A DNA stretch of 64,000 nt, taken from positions 1,612,001 to 1,676,000 of the forward strand of contig NZ_CP060402.1 of assembly GCF_015040615.1 (NCBI RefSeq). The letters are read 5' to 3'. This document shows positions 33,326-42,396 of this stretch, one piece after another. Each line of letters opens with the position of its first letter. The first letter of the stretch is position 1. The stretch is from Microbacterium sp. YJN-G (GTDB lineage: Bacteria; Actinomycetota; Actinomycetes; Actinomycetales; Microbacteriaceae). The notes under the pieces are model-generated. The model did not search any database, was not told where the DNA came from, and saw only the letters and a list, made by a program, of their open reading frames with translations. The position numbers were made by a program, and so were the translations under genes.

Positions 33326-34581
33326 GCGTGCGCCGCCCCGGTCAGGAGTGGTTCGGCCGATGCGCTCGCCGGAGTTGCCGGCAGCAGCAGCTCCGCCCGT
33401 GCGACATCTCCGATCACGATCACCGCCGGGTTGCTCAGCCCGATCGCTCGCGCATCGTCCACAGCGTCTCCGAGGGTGGTGCGGGTGGCCCGCTGACGGG
33501 GCAGACTCCCGTTCTCGATGAACGCCATCGGTCGCTCCGGCGGGATGCCGTGGCGAAGGGCCGTATCCACCAGGCCGGGAAGTGCCGCCACGCCCATCAG
33601 CACGACGGTGGTGACCGTCGGGTCGGCCAGCGCCGCCAGCGTGGCGGGCTGCAGATCGCCCTGCCCGTTGACGACATGGAAGGCCGCGGCGGTGCCGCGG
33701 TGGGTGACCGGGATGCCGGCCGCCTGCGGCACCGCGATGGCGCTGGAGGGAGCGGGGGTCACCTCGACCGGCACGCCGACCTGCAGGCATGCCTGCATCT
33801 CCTCCCCTCCCCGGCCGAACACGAACGGGTCGCCTCCCTTCAGCCGCACCACGCGGCGTCCGGCGAGGGCGTGCTCGACGAGGAGGCGGTTGATCTCCTC
33901 CTGCGGCACGGGGTGCCGTCCTGGGCTCTTGCCGACATCGATCACCGGCACGTCCGGGTCGAGGTCGCGGACGACCTCCGCGGCCGGGCCGAGCCGGTCG
34001 GTCACGATGACGTCGGCCTCCGCGATGAGGCGGCGGGCGCGCACGGTCATGAGATCCGCGGGCCCCGGGCCCCCTCCGACCAGATCCACCCGACCGCTGC
34101 GGCCGTGCCGGCGGCGCCGCAGCGGGAGGCTTCCGGTCGCGATGAGGTCGCCGATGGCATCCCGGATCGCCATCGCGCGGCGGGGGTCGGCGCCGTGGGT
34201 GCTCGCCACCGCGACGGTGACGTCGCCGGCATCCAGCTGCGCGGTCATCCGGGCAGATCCGTGAGCACCTTCGCCGGCGTCCACGCACAGTACGCGCCGG
34301 CGCTCGCAGAGGGCGACGACGCGGCGGTCGGTGCGCGGGTCGCCGGTGGCGACGTGGGCCAACCACATCCCGGCCAGGTCCGCCGGCCGGAACGGGCGCT
34401 GCCGCCAGTCGAGACCGTTCTCGGTCACGAGTGCGGCGGTCTCGGGATGCAGCTGCGGTGCCACGATCCGGGCGGTGGCGCCCTCGTCCAGCAGCCGTCG
34501 CAGCCGCCGGGCTGTCACCGCGCCGCCGCCGACGAACAGCACCTGGCGTCCGGTCAGCGAGACGCCGAGCATGACCGTCAT
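33322..34581 (-). CDS. sirohaem synthase: precorrin-2 dehydrogenase / uroporphyrinogen-III C-methyltransferase
   Basis: 419 residues, CysG-like. N-terminal Rossmann domain (QVLFVGGGAVTARRLRRLL, about 10-30) oxidises precorrin-2; C-terminal SUMT domain (about 165-400) methylates uroporphyrinogen III, with VDLVGGGPGPADLMTVRA, VRLKGGDPFVFGRGGEE and VTPAPSSAIAVPQAAGIPVTHRG. Ferrochelation is probably left to the CbiX-like protein. ATG 34581 overlaps the nirD stop (ATGA). Confidence 0.93.
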   Translation of the reverse strand: MTVMLGVSLTGRQVLFVGGGAVTARRLRRLLDEGATARIVAPQLHPETAALVTENGLDWRQRPFRPADLAGMWLAHVATGDPRTDRRVVALCERRRVLCVDAGEGAHGSARMTAQLDAGDVTVAVASTHGADPRRAMAIRDAIGDLIATGSLPLRRRRHGRSGRVDLVGGGPGPADLMTVRARRLIAEADVIVTDRLGPAAEVVRDLDPDVPVIDVGKSPGRHPVPQEEINRLLVEHALAGRRVVRLKGGDPFVFGRGGEEMQACLQVGVPVEVTPAPSSAIAVPQAAGIPVTHRGTAAAFHVVNGQGDLQPATLAALADPTVTTVVLMGVAALPGLVDTALRHGIPPERPMAFIENGSLPRQRATRTTLGDAVDDARAIGLSNPAVIVIGDVARAELLLPATPASASAEPLLTGAAHA

Positions 34582-34940
34582 CGCAACCCCTCGAGGTCGA
34601 TGTGCACGCCGCCGGAGTGGACGACGACCGGCCACACGCGCAGCGACGCCGGTGGACGGCCCTGCGTGGCGATGCACAGTCCAGTCCGCAGGTCGAACAC
34701 CTGCTTGTGCATCGGCGAGGCGACCGTGGGCGCCTCGTCGCGCGTGCCCACGATGCCGCGCGACATCACCTGGGCGCCGCTGTACGGGTCGAGGTTCGAC
34801 ACGGCGTGCACCGTGCCGTCGGCCAGCAGGAACAGGGCGATCTGGGTGGTGCCGAGCAGCGCCGCCCTGCCGCGCTCCACCTCCAGATCGGCGACCGAAC
34901 AGACTCGGAACAGGGTGTCGTTTGCGGCTGCGATGGTCAT
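34578..34940 (-). CDS. nirD: nitrite reductase small subunit
   Basis: 120 residues, Rieske-fold partner of NirB. The Rieske Cys/His ligands are replaced, as in other NirD proteins (NLDPYSGAQVMSRG, ASPMHKQVFDLRTGLC). It completes the assimilatory NAD(P)H nitrite reductase. ATG overlaps the nirB stop (ATGA). Confidence 0.93.
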   Translation of the reverse strand: MTIAAANDTLFRVCSVADLEVERGRAALLGTTQIALFLLADGTVHAVSNLDPYSGAQVMSRGIVGTRDEAPTVASPMHKQVFDLRTGLCIATQGRPPASLRVWPVVVHSGGVHIDLEGLR

Positions 34941-37516
34941 CTGCGCACCTCCAGGGTGGTTCCGGCGATGAGGACGCTCCCGGCCGACCGCTCATCGGCG
35001 GTGGCCGGACGCACCTGTCCGCGGACGGGCACGTAGGCGAGCGAGGGGTCGGGGGTGTCTGCGGCGTTGACGAACGACCCGAACCGCCGCAGCTTCTCGG
35101 GGTCGCGCAGCGTGGCGGCCCATTCGTCCTCGTAGCGCTCGACATGGCGGGCCATCGCCTCGTCGAGGTCGGCACAGACGCCGAGGCTGTCATCGAAGAT
35201 GACGCTCCTGAGTCCGTCGAGGCCTTCCTCGAGGTCCTCGCACCACGACGCGGTGCGCTGCAGACGGTCGGCCGTGCGGATGTAGTACATGAAGAACCTG
35301 TCGATCGCGCGGATCAGCCCGTCGTCGTCCAGATCCGAGGCCAGCAGCTGCGCGTGACGGGGCGAGAAGCCGCCGTTGCCGCCGACGTACATGTTCCATC
35401 CGGTCTCGGTGGCGATCACCCCGACGTCCTTGCCGCGCGCCTCGGCGCACTCGCGGGCGCAGCCCGAGACGCCGACCTTGAGCTTGTGCGGGGCCCGCAG
35501 GCCGCGGTAGCGCAGCTCGAGCCGCACCGCCATGCCCACCGAATCGAGCACGCCGTACCGGCACCAGGTCGAGCCCACGCACGACTTCACGGTGCGCAGC
35601 GCCTTGCCGTACGCCTGACCGGACTCGAAGCCGGCGTCGACGAGACGCCCCCAGATCTCGGGCAGCTGCTCGAGGCGTGCACCGAACATGTCGATGCGCT
35701 GGCCTCCGGTGACCTTCGTGTACAGCCCGTAGTCGTCGGCGATCCGCCCGATCGCGATCAGCCCCGCCGGAGTGACCTCGCCGCCGGGCATGCGAGGCAC
35801 GACCGAATAGGTGCCGTCCTTCTGCATGTTCGCCATGACGTGGTCGTTGGTGTCCTGCAGCGCCGCGTTCTCACCGTCCAGCACGTGGTCGCCGACGAGC
35901 ACGGCCAGGATGCTGGCGAGAGCCGGCTTGCAGATGTCGCAGCCGCGCCCGCGGCCGAAACGGCCGATGATCGCGCTGAAGGTGGTCAGTCCCGAGACGC
36001 GGACGGCGTCGAAGAGCTGGCGGCGCGACATCTCGAAGTGCTCGCACAGGGCGGTGGATGCGGTGCGGCCGGTCTTGGCGAGCTCCTTGCCGACGATCTT
36101 CGACACCATGAACACGCACGACCCGCAGGTCGCCCCGGCGCGGGTGCAGCTCTTGACCGCGGCGGCATCGGTGCAGCCCTCCTCGTGCACCGCCTGGCGG
36201 ATGCGGCCGGCGGTGACGTTCGAGCACGAGCAGACCACCGCCTCGTCGGGCAGGTCGCCGGTCGGCAGCTCGGCGCGCTCGGCCGGCATGAGGTACGCGG
36301 CGGGGTCGCCGCCCAGCGCGGCGCCGACCAGCGGGCGAAGCGCGCCGTACGCCGAGGCGTCGCCGACGAGGATGCCGCCCAGCAGCGTCTGCGCGTCATC
36401 GGAGAGCACCAGCTTCTTGTAGACGCCCGCGACGGGGTCGGCGTACACGACATCCAGCGCACCGGCGCTCTCGGCCATCGCGTCGCCGAAGCTGGCGACG
36501 TCGACGCCCGACAGCTTCAGCTTGGTCGAGTCGTCGTAGCCGGGGAAGGATGCCGTACCGCCGAGCAGTCCGGCCGCGGCCACCTCGGCCATGGCGTAAC
36601 CGGGCGCGACCAGGCCGACCGAGCGGCCGTCGAAGCTCGCCACCTCGCCGATCGCGAGGATGTGCGGGTCGTCGGTGCGGCATCCCTCGTCGATGAGCAC
36701 GCCGCCGTCGGGATGGATGCCCAGACCCGCCTCGCGGGCGAGCTCATCGCGGGGGCGCACCCCGACGGTGAAGACGACGACGTCGGCGGCCATGCGCCCG
36801 CCGTCCTGGAACTCCAGCCCCGCCACGTCACCCGATGCGCCGGCGTGCAGCCGAGACGTCCGGCTGCGGGTGCGCACGGCGATCCCGCGCGACTCGATGA
36901 GCCGCTGCAGCATCCGGCCGCCTGCGGTGTCGAGCTGCGCGGACATCAGCCGGTCGGACGACTGCACGACGGTGCAGTCCACATCCAGTCCCTGCAGGGC
37001 GCCGGCGGCCTCCAGGCCGAGCAGGCCGCCGCCGATCACGGCCCCGCGCAGCGGCCGGCCGAGCTGGGCGGTGCGGTGCGCGACGTACTCCTTCAGCGCG
37101 CTGACGTCGTCGAGCGTGCGGTAGACGAAGCATCCCGGCAGGTCGTTGCCCTCGACCGGGATGCGGGATGCCGTCGATCCCGTCGCCAGCACGAGCGCGT
37201 CGTAGCCGTGTTCGCGACCGGAGTGCGTGCGCACGGTGCGCGCGGTGCGATCGATGCCGACGACCCGGTCTCCTCTCAGGAACGTGACGCGCTCGTCACC
37301 GAGCACGCTGCCATCGAGCGACAGGTCCGCCGGGGTCGCACCGGCGAAGAACGAGGTGAGCCCCACCCGGTCGTACGGCGCGTACTGCTCTTCGCCGATG
37401 ACGGTCACGGTGCATCCGTCCTCGGCTGCGCTGAGCAGGCTGTCGACGAACCGGTGCGCCACCATTCCCGCACCCACCACGAGCACGTGCCGTGCTCTCG
37501 TCTGCTGAACGGTCAT
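34937..37516 (-). CDS. nirB: assimilatory NAD(P)H nitrite reductase large subunit
   Basis: Reduces nitrite to ammonium with six electrons from NAD(P)H. 859 residues: FAD/NAD domains (VLVVGAGMVAHRF, VIGGGLLGLEAAG), a BFD-like [2Fe-2S] domain at about 425-470 (VVCSCSNVT and CTRAGATCGSC), then the sirohaem/[4Fe-4S] reductase with SCVGSTWCRYG at about 643 and SGCARECAEARGKDVG at about 685. All four cluster Cys are present. ATG 37516; first gene of nirB-nirD-cysG-hemD-cbiX. An 11-bp-periodic operator array lies 62-110 nt upstream. Confidence 0.97.
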   Translation of the reverse strand: MTVQQTRARHVLVVGAGMVAHRFVDSLLSAAEDGCTVTVIGEEQYAPYDRVGLTSFFAGATPADLSLDGSVLGDERVTFLRGDRVVGIDRTARTVRTHSGREHGYDALVLATGSTASRIPVEGNDLPGCFVYRTLDDVSALKEYVAHRTAQLGRPLRGAVIGGGLLGLEAAGALQGLDVDCTVVQSSDRLMSAQLDTAGGRMLQRLIESRGIAVRTRSRTSRLHAGASGDVAGLEFQDGGRMAADVVVFTVGVRPRDELAREAGLGIHPDGGVLIDEGCRTDDPHILAIGEVASFDGRSVGLVAPGYAMAEVAAAGLLGGTASFPGYDDSTKLKLSGVDVASFGDAMAESAGALDVVYADPVAGVYKKLVLSDDAQTLLGGILVGDASAYGALRPLVGAALGGDPAAYLMPAERAELPTGDLPDEAVVCSCSNVTAGRIRQAVHEEGCTDAAAVKSCTRAGATCGSCVFMVSKIVGKELAKTGRTASTALCEHFEMSRRQLFDAVRVSGLTTFSAIIGRFGRGRGCDICKPALASILAVLVGDHVLDGENAALQDTNDHVMANMQKDGTYSVVPRMPGGEVTPAGLIAIGRIADDYGLYTKVTGGQRIDMFGARLEQLPEIWGRLVDAGFESGQAYGKALRTVKSCVGSTWCRYGVLDSVGMAVRLELRYRGLRAPHKLKVGVSGCARECAEARGKDVGVIATETGWNMYVGGNGGFSPRHAQLLASDLDDDGLIRAIDRFFMYYIRTADRLQRTASWCEDLEEGLDGLRSVIFDDSLGVCADLDEAMARHVERYEDEWAATLRDPEKLRRFGSFVNAADTPDPSLAYVPVRGQVRPATADERSAGSVLIAGTTLEVRR

Positions 37517-37577
37517 CGCTCCCCCTTCCGATGCACCGAAGCTACGGGCGCCGTGTTTCGGGAACAGACGGCGCTGC

Positions 37578-37626
37578 GTTACGCGCGTCGAACAATCCGC
37601 TCACAAACGCATAACGATGATGTGAG
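37578..37626 (-). promoter_or_regulatory. 11-bp-periodic operator array before nirB
   Basis: Read on the minus strand: CTCAC-n6-GTTAT-n6-GTGAG-n6-GTTCG-n6-GTAAC. Five pentamers in exact 11-bp register, GlnR-like. The sub-array GTGAG-GTTC-GTAAC matches the one before the FNT gene. Likely nitrogen-dependent control of nitrite reduction. Confidence 0.6.
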
Positions 37627-37687
37627 CCGGGCCGACGGTAGGCTCGCAGGGGCGGCAGAGCCGCTCCACCGGTCAGGAAGGAACACG

Positions 37688-38005
37688 ATGGCGGTACGCG
37701 GTTCGCGGGGTGCGCAGCGCACCAGGACGGATGCCGAACGCGCCCGGCTCTATGCCGCGCGGACGGCGTGGAATCGCAAGGAGAAGACGCGTCGTCGTCG
37801 CGACACGGTCATCGCCGCGGTCGCGGGCAGCCTCATCGTCATCGGTGCCGTCGTCAGCCAGACCGTGCACGCCCAGGTGACAGCGCCGGAGCCCGCGCCG
37901 TCGGCCCCTGCGCCGTCGCCGTCCGAGCCGGCGCCGACGCCACTGGTCACGCCGACGACCGGCGAGTCGCCCTCGCCCTCGCCCACGCAGACCCCTGACG
38001 AGTGA
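37688..38005 (+). CDS. small membrane-anchored protein with Pro/Ser-rich tail
   Basis: 105 residues. A basic cytoplasmic helix (ERARLYAARTAWNRKEKTRRRR), one span (VIAAVAGSLIVIGAVVSQT, about 40-58) and an extracellular tail of some 40 residues rich in Pro, Ser and Thr. The N-terminal part resembles the anchor region of actinobacterial membrane peptidyl-prolyl isomerases, but no isomerase domain follows; this comparison is from memory and weak. Good AGGAAGGA before the ATG. Divergent from nirB, upstream of the DUF349 gene. Confidence 0.8.
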   Translation: MAVRGSRGAQRTRTDAERARLYAARTAWNRKEKTRRRRDTVIAAVAGSLIVIGAVVSQTVHAQVTAPEPAPSAPAPSPSEPAPTPLVTPTTGESPSPSPTQTPDE

Positions 38006-38065
38006 ACTAGGCTGAGCAGAGTCCTTTTCCACTCCCGCGGGACGACCGCGCAAGGAGATCACACC

Positions 38066-39406
38066 GTGTCCGACGACAACGCACCCAAGCCCACCCCGCC
38101 GCTGCCCGCGCCGCCGCGCAAGCCCATGCCGCGCATCACCACGACTCCGGCTGCGGCCGCTCCCGCCCCCGTCGTCTCGGACGCGTCCGAGTGGGGTCGC
38201 GTCGCCGAGGACGGCACCGTCGAGGTGCGCGAGGGCGACGACTGGCGCCCGGTCGGTCAGTACCCCGACGGCACCGCCGACGAGGCTCTGGCGTACTACG
38301 CCCGCAAGTTCGATGACCTCGCCGTCAAGCTCGGCACGCTCGAGACCCGCGCCCAGGGCGGCGGCAGCTCGGCATCCGATCTCACCAAGCAGGCCACGCA
38401 CCTGCTGGGCGAGGTGAACGGCGCGGCCGCCGTCGGCGACCTTGCCGGCCTCCGCACCCGCATCGAGACGCTCGTCGCGTCGCTCTCGGAGGCCACCGCG
38501 CAGGAGGCTCAGGCCGCGAAGGAGGCGCTGGACGCCGCCATCGCCGAGCGCACCGAGATCGCCGAGAAGGCGGAGGCGATCGCCGCCCGCGATCTCGCCA
38601 AGGTGCAGTGGAAGCAGGTCACTGCCGAGATGACCGAGCTGTTCGACGCCTGGCAGGCGCACCAGCAGAACGGTCCCCGCCTGCCCAAGGGCACCGCACA
38701 GCAGCTCTGGAAGCGATTCCGTGATGCGCGCTCGACTGTCGACAAGGCGCGACGCGCGTTCTTCTCCGACCTCGATGACACCCATCGCGCCGCGCGTGAC
38801 GTGAAGTCCCGCCTCGTCGAGCGCGCCGAGGCCCTGGCCCCGCGTGGTGTCGACGGCATCCCGGCGTACCGCAACCTGCTCGACGAGTGGAAGGCCGCCG
38901 GCCGCGCCGGTCGCAAGGCGGATGACGCGCTCTGGGCGAAGTTCAAGGCCGCCGGCGACGCCCTCTACGCCGCACGCGCCGAGCAGGCCGCCGCTGAAGA
39001 GGCCGACTCGGCTCCGAAGATCGAGGCACGCGAGGCGCTGCTCGACGAGGCCAAGGCCGTCGCCGACGAGGCCGACCTCAAGCGCGCCCGCTCGCTGCTC
39101 ACGCGCATCCAGCGTCAGTGGGACGAGGTGGGTCGCATCTTCCCGCGTGAGAAGGAGCGTGCGCTCGACGACCGCATGCGTGCGATCGAGCAGGGGCTGA
39201 AGTCTCGCGAGGACGTCGACTGGAAGCGCAACAACCCCGAGACCAAGGCGCGGGCGAACGACATGAGCTCGCAGCTGGTCGAGGCCATCGAGCGCCTCGA
39301 GGCAGAGCTCGCTGCTGCGGAGAAGTCCGGTGATGCCAGGGCCGTCAAGGAGGCGACCGAGGCTCTCAGCGCCCGTCGCGCCTGGCTCAGCGCCCTCGGC
39401 GGCTGA
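38066..39406 (+). CDS. DUF349 domain-containing protein
   Basis: 446 residues. Pro-rich N-terminus (1-45), then repeated charged helices typical of DUF349: WKQVTAEMTELFDAWQ, LWKRFRDARSTVDKARRAFF, LLDEWKAAGRAGRKADDALWAKFKAA, and a C-terminal coiled-coil-like segment (LVEAIERLEAELAAAEKSGD). Function unknown; DUF349 genes often neighbour rel in actinobacteria, as here. GTG start with AAGGAG 8 nt before it. Followed by a strong inverted repeat. Confidence 0.9.
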   Translation: MSDDNAPKPTPPLPAPPRKPMPRITTTPAAAAPAPVVSDASEWGRVAEDGTVEVREGDDWRPVGQYPDGTADEALAYYARKFDDLAVKLGTLETRAQGGGSSASDLTKQATHLLGEVNGAAAVGDLAGLRTRIETLVASLSEATAQEAQAAKEALDAAIAERTEIAEKAEAIAARDLAKVQWKQVTAEMTELFDAWQAHQQNGPRLPKGTAQQLWKRFRDARSTVDKARRAFFSDLDDTHRAARDVKSRLVERAEALAPRGVDGIPAYRNLLDEWKAAGRAGRKADDALWAKFKAAGDALYAARAEQAAAEEADSAPKIEAREALLDEAKAVADEADLKRARSLLTRIQRQWDEVGRIFPREKERALDDRMRAIEQGLKSREDVDWKRNNPETKARANDMSSQLVEAIERLEAELAAAEKSGDARAVKEATEALSARRAWLSALGG

Positions 39407-39422
39407 TCCGTCCGGTTATCCA

Positions 39423-39469
39423 CAGTGTGAGCCGCGCTCGCCCGTCACCGGGTGGCGCGGCTCACACTG
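39423..39469. terminator. 15-bp perfect inverted repeat, probable terminator of the DUF349 gene
   Basis: CAGTGTGAGCCGCGC, 17-nt loop containing a nested CCCG-TCAC-CGGG hairpin, then GCGCGGCTCACACTG. It begins 17 nt after the DUF349 stop. Its right arm ends 6 nt before the proposed GTG of the next gene, so it might also act as an operator. Confidence 0.65.
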
Positions 39470-39475
39470 TTAAGC

Positions 39476-40090
39476 GTGCATCCCGCGTTGTTCTACCGTC
39501 CCGGCGAGAGACTGTCCCTCGCCGAGCTCGGCGCCGCCCGGCTGGACGGACTGCTGATCGAGGTCGGCGACGGGTACATGCCCGTCGACACCGTGGAGGG
39601 CGCGGATGCCAGGGCCACCGGCGTGGCGCACCTCGTGCCCGCCCGGATGGCGGCGTGCGGTCCGACGGCCGCCTGGATCCATGGAGCGGGTGACGAGCGG
39701 CCGCATCTGCATCACGTGCGCCGGCTGAGTGCCACCAGGCAGCGGGTCAGGCTGGCCGAGGGAGTCGTGTACCACGAGCGCGCGGCGGAGCCTCGGGATG
39801 TCCAGGTCATCGCCGGGGTCAGCGTCATCGCCCCGCTGCCCACAGCAGTGGAGCTGCTGTTCGCCGCGACGCTGCCCGCACCGGGTGACGAGCGGCGGTG
39901 GCTGCAGGCTCTGCTGAGCGCCCGCCGGGAACTGATCCCGCCGTTGCAGGAAGCCCTCACGAGGATGCCACGGCGGCCAGGACGTCGCAGGGCGGAGCAC
40001 ATCCTCCAAGCCGTCATCGCAGCGGTGCCCGGCCAGCCGGGTGGCCGGGCCGATGGCCGGGCGGTTGGCTTGCCGGTCAGGAGGTCGTGA
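39476..40090 (+). CDS. hypothetical protein (possibly AbiEi antitoxin-like)
   Basis: 204 residues from GTG 39476; the earlier in-frame GTG at 39452 lies inside the inverted repeat and is unlikely. N-terminal part (PGERLSLAELGAARLDGLLI) could be a winged helix; ARMAACGPTAAWIHGAG and ITPLPTAVELLFAATL-like segments recall AbiEi-type or transcriptional-regulator-like proteins common in Microbacteriaceae. No toxin partner is adjacent. It runs tail to tail into rel with a 14-bp overlap. Function uncertain. Confidence 0.65.
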   Translation: MHPALFYRPGERLSLAELGAARLDGLLIEVGDGYMPVDTVEGADARATGVAHLVPARMAACGPTAAWIHGAGDERPHLHHVRRLSATRQRVRLAEGVVYHERAAEPRDVQVIAGVSVIAPLPTAVELLFAATLPAPGDERRWLQALLSARRELIPPLQEALTRMPRRPGRRRAEHILQAVIAAVPGQPGGRADGRAVGLPVRRS

Positions 40091-42329
40091 CGCGGTACAC
40101 GTCGTAGACGGCGTCGATGCGGCGCACCGCGTTGAGCACGCGGTCCAGGTGCACGGAGTCGCCCATCTCGAAGACGAAGCGGCTCAGTGCGAGGCGCTCA
40201 TCCGTCGTCGACACGGTCGCCGAGAGGATGTTCACGTGATGCTCGCTGAGCACGCGGGTGACGTCCGACAGCAGTCCCGCCCGATCGAGGGCCTCCACCT
40301 GGATCTGCACGCGGAACACGCTCTTCGTGGTCGGTGCCCATTCCACCTCGACGAAGCGCTCGGAGTCGGTGCCGAGTGCCTTCACGTTCACGCAGTCCTG
40401 GCGGTGCACGGACACGCCGCTGCCGCGCGTGACGAAGCCGACAATCGGGTCGCCGGGGACCGGGGTGCAGCAGCGGGCCAGTTTGACGAGGATGTCGGAG
40501 GCACCGCGCACGAGGATGCCGGAATCGCCGCCGCGCGACTCACGCGGGGCGACGCGGCCGGGAAGCTGGATGGCGCCCGTGCTCGTGTCCGGTTCGACGG
40601 CGACGAGCGCGGTGACCTTCTCGAGCACCGACTGCGTGGAGACGTGCCCCTCGCCGACGGCGGCGTACAGGGCCGAGACGTCCTCGTAGCGCAGCTGACG
40701 GGCGACCTCGGCGAACGACTCCTGGCTCATCAGGCGCTGCAGCGGAAGGTTCTGCTTGCGCATCGCCCGGGCGATGGACTCCTTGCCCTGTTCGATGGCC
40801 TCTTCGCGGCGCTCCTTCGTGAACCAGCCGCGGATCTTGTTGCGCGCCCGGGTGCTCTTGACGAAGCTGAGCCAGTCCTGGCTGGGGCCGGCATCCGGAT
40901 TCTTCGAGGTGAACACCTCGACGACGTCGCCGCTCTTCAGCTCCGACTCCAGCGGCACGAGGCGCCCGTTGACCTTGGCGCCCATGGTGCGGTGCCCGAT
41001 CTCGGTGTGCACGGCGTACGCGAAGTCGACCGGCGTCGCCCCGGCGGGAAGGCCGACGACCCGCCCCTTCGGAGTGAAGACGTACACCTCCTTGGCACCG
41101 ATCTCGAAGCGCAGCGAATCGAGGAACTCGCTGGGGTCGGCGGTCTCGGCCTGCCAGTCGGAGATGTGCGCGAGCCAGGCCATGTCGGCGTCGGTGCGCC
41201 GCGGGTCGACCTTGCCCCCGTTCATCCGCTCCTTGTACATCCAGTGCGCCGCCACACCGAACTCCGCCTGCTGGTGCATCTCGTGCGTGCGGATCTGGAT
41301 CTCGACCGTGCGGCCGGACGGGCCGATGACGGTCGTGTGCAGCGACTGGTACAGGTTGAACTTCGGGGTCGCGATGTAGTCCTTGAAGCGGCCGGGCAGC
41401 GGGGTCCACCGTGCATGGATCGCACCGAGCACGGCATAGCAGTCGCGCACCGAGTTGACCAGGACGCGGATGCCGATCAGGTCGTAGATGTCGTCGAACT
41501 CGCGGCCGCGGATGACCATCTTCTGGTACACCGAGTACAGCTGCTTGGGCCGGCCGACGACCTTGCCGCGGATGCGCAGCTCGCGCAGGTCCTCATCGAT
41601 CGCCTCGATGACCTGCTGCAGGTACTTCTCGCGCTGCGGGGTGCGCTGGGTGATGAGGCTGTTGATCTCGGCGTAGATCTTCGGGTGCAGCACCGCGAAG
41701 GAGAGGTCCTCGAGCTCGGACTTGATCGTCTGGATGCCGAGGCGGTTGGCCAGCGGCGCGTAGATCTCGAGGGTCTCCTTGGCCTTGCGCGACGCCTTCT
41801 CGGGCGGGACGAAGCCCCAGGTGCGGGCGTTGTGCAGCCGGTCGGCGAGCTTGATGAGCAGCACGCGGATGTCCTTCGACATCGCGACGATCATCTTGCG
41901 GACGGTCTCGGCCTGGGCGCTCTCGCCGTACTTGACCTTGTCGAGCTTGGTGACGCCGTCGACGAGCATGGCGACCTCGTCGCCGAACTCCTCGGTCAGC
42001 TCGGTGAGCGCGTACCCGGTGTCCTCGACGGTGTCGTGCAGGAGCGCAGCGGCGATGGCGCGAGGGCCGAGGCCGAGCTCGGCGAGGATCTGGGCGACCG
42101 CGAGCGGGTGAGTGATGTACGGCTCGCCGCTCTGGCGGGCCTGACCCTCGTGCTTCTCCCTGGCGACGCGGTACGCGCGCTCGATGATCGGGAGGTCACC
42201 GCGGGGGTGGTTGGCGCGGACGGTGCGGATGAGGTTGTCGAGGTCGTTGACGCGCGGGGCGCGCGAGAAGATGCGGGGCACCAGCCTGCGCAGGCTGGAT
42301 CCCTGCGAAGTGACCTGCGATTCCGCCAT
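40077..42329 (-). CDS. rel: bifunctional (p)ppGpp synthetase/hydrolase Rel
   Basis: Makes and degrades the stringent alarmone at the ribosome. 750 residues: HD hydrolase (about 45-200, AAALLHDTVEDT, KLADRLHNARTW), synthetase (about 235-350, GREFDDIYDLIGIRVLV, YQSLHTTVIGPSGR), TGS (about 395-455, VYVFTPKGRVVGLPAGATPVDF), a zinc-finger-like Cys pair ARCCTPVPGD near 640, and a C-terminal ACT domain. HD residues are intact, so hydrolase activity is expected. ATG start. Confidence 0.97.
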   Translation of the reverse strand: MAESQVTSQGSSLRRLVPRIFSRAPRVNDLDNLIRTVRANHPRGDLPIIERAYRVAREKHEGQARQSGEPYITHPLAVAQILAELGLGPRAIAAALLHDTVEDTGYALTELTEEFGDEVAMLVDGVTKLDKVKYGESAQAETVRKMIVAMSKDIRVLLIKLADRLHNARTWGFVPPEKASRKAKETLEIYAPLANRLGIQTIKSELEDLSFAVLHPKIYAEINSLITQRTPQREKYLQQVIEAIDEDLRELRIRGKVVGRPKQLYSVYQKMVIRGREFDDIYDLIGIRVLVNSVRDCYAVLGAIHARWTPLPGRFKDYIATPKFNLYQSLHTTVIGPSGRTVEIQIRTHEMHQQAEFGVAAHWMYKERMNGGKVDPRRTDADMAWLAHISDWQAETADPSEFLDSLRFEIGAKEVYVFTPKGRVVGLPAGATPVDFAYAVHTEIGHRTMGAKVNGRLVPLESELKSGDVVEVFTSKNPDAGPSQDWLSFVKSTRARNKIRGWFTKERREEAIEQGKESIARAMRKQNLPLQRLMSQESFAEVARQLRYEDVSALYAAVGEGHVSTQSVLEKVTALVAVEPDTSTGAIQLPGRVAPRESRGGDSGILVRGASDILVKLARCCTPVPGDPIVGFVTRGSGVSVHRQDCVNVKALGTDSERFVEVEWAPTTKSVFRVQIQVEALDRAGLLSDVTRVLSEHHVNILSATVSTTDERLALSRFVFEMGDSVHLDRVLNAVRRIDAVYDVYRVTTS

Positions 42330-42363
42330 CCCTGCTCCTGTCGCGCGATGTTGTTCATCCTAC

Positions 42364-42390
42364 GCGGGGACCGGAGGACCCGGTCCTCGC
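42364..42390. terminator. terminator after secF
   Basis: GCGGGGACCGG-AGGAC-CCGGTCCTCGC: 11-bp stem with one G-U pair, 7 nt beyond the secF stop and just upstream of rel. It separates the sec and rel units on the minus strand. Confidence 0.75.
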
Positions 42391-42396
42391 GCAGGG

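Noticed and set aside
34331..37680. Long plus-strand frame opposite nirB and cysG that runs into the 105-aa protein
   Set aside because: Only the part from ATG 37688 has a ribosome binding site and sensible composition; the rest is antisense to nirB/nirD.
42330..42363. Extra small gene between rel and secF
   Set aside because: The gap is mainly the secF terminator and rel leader; no start with a ribosome binding site.
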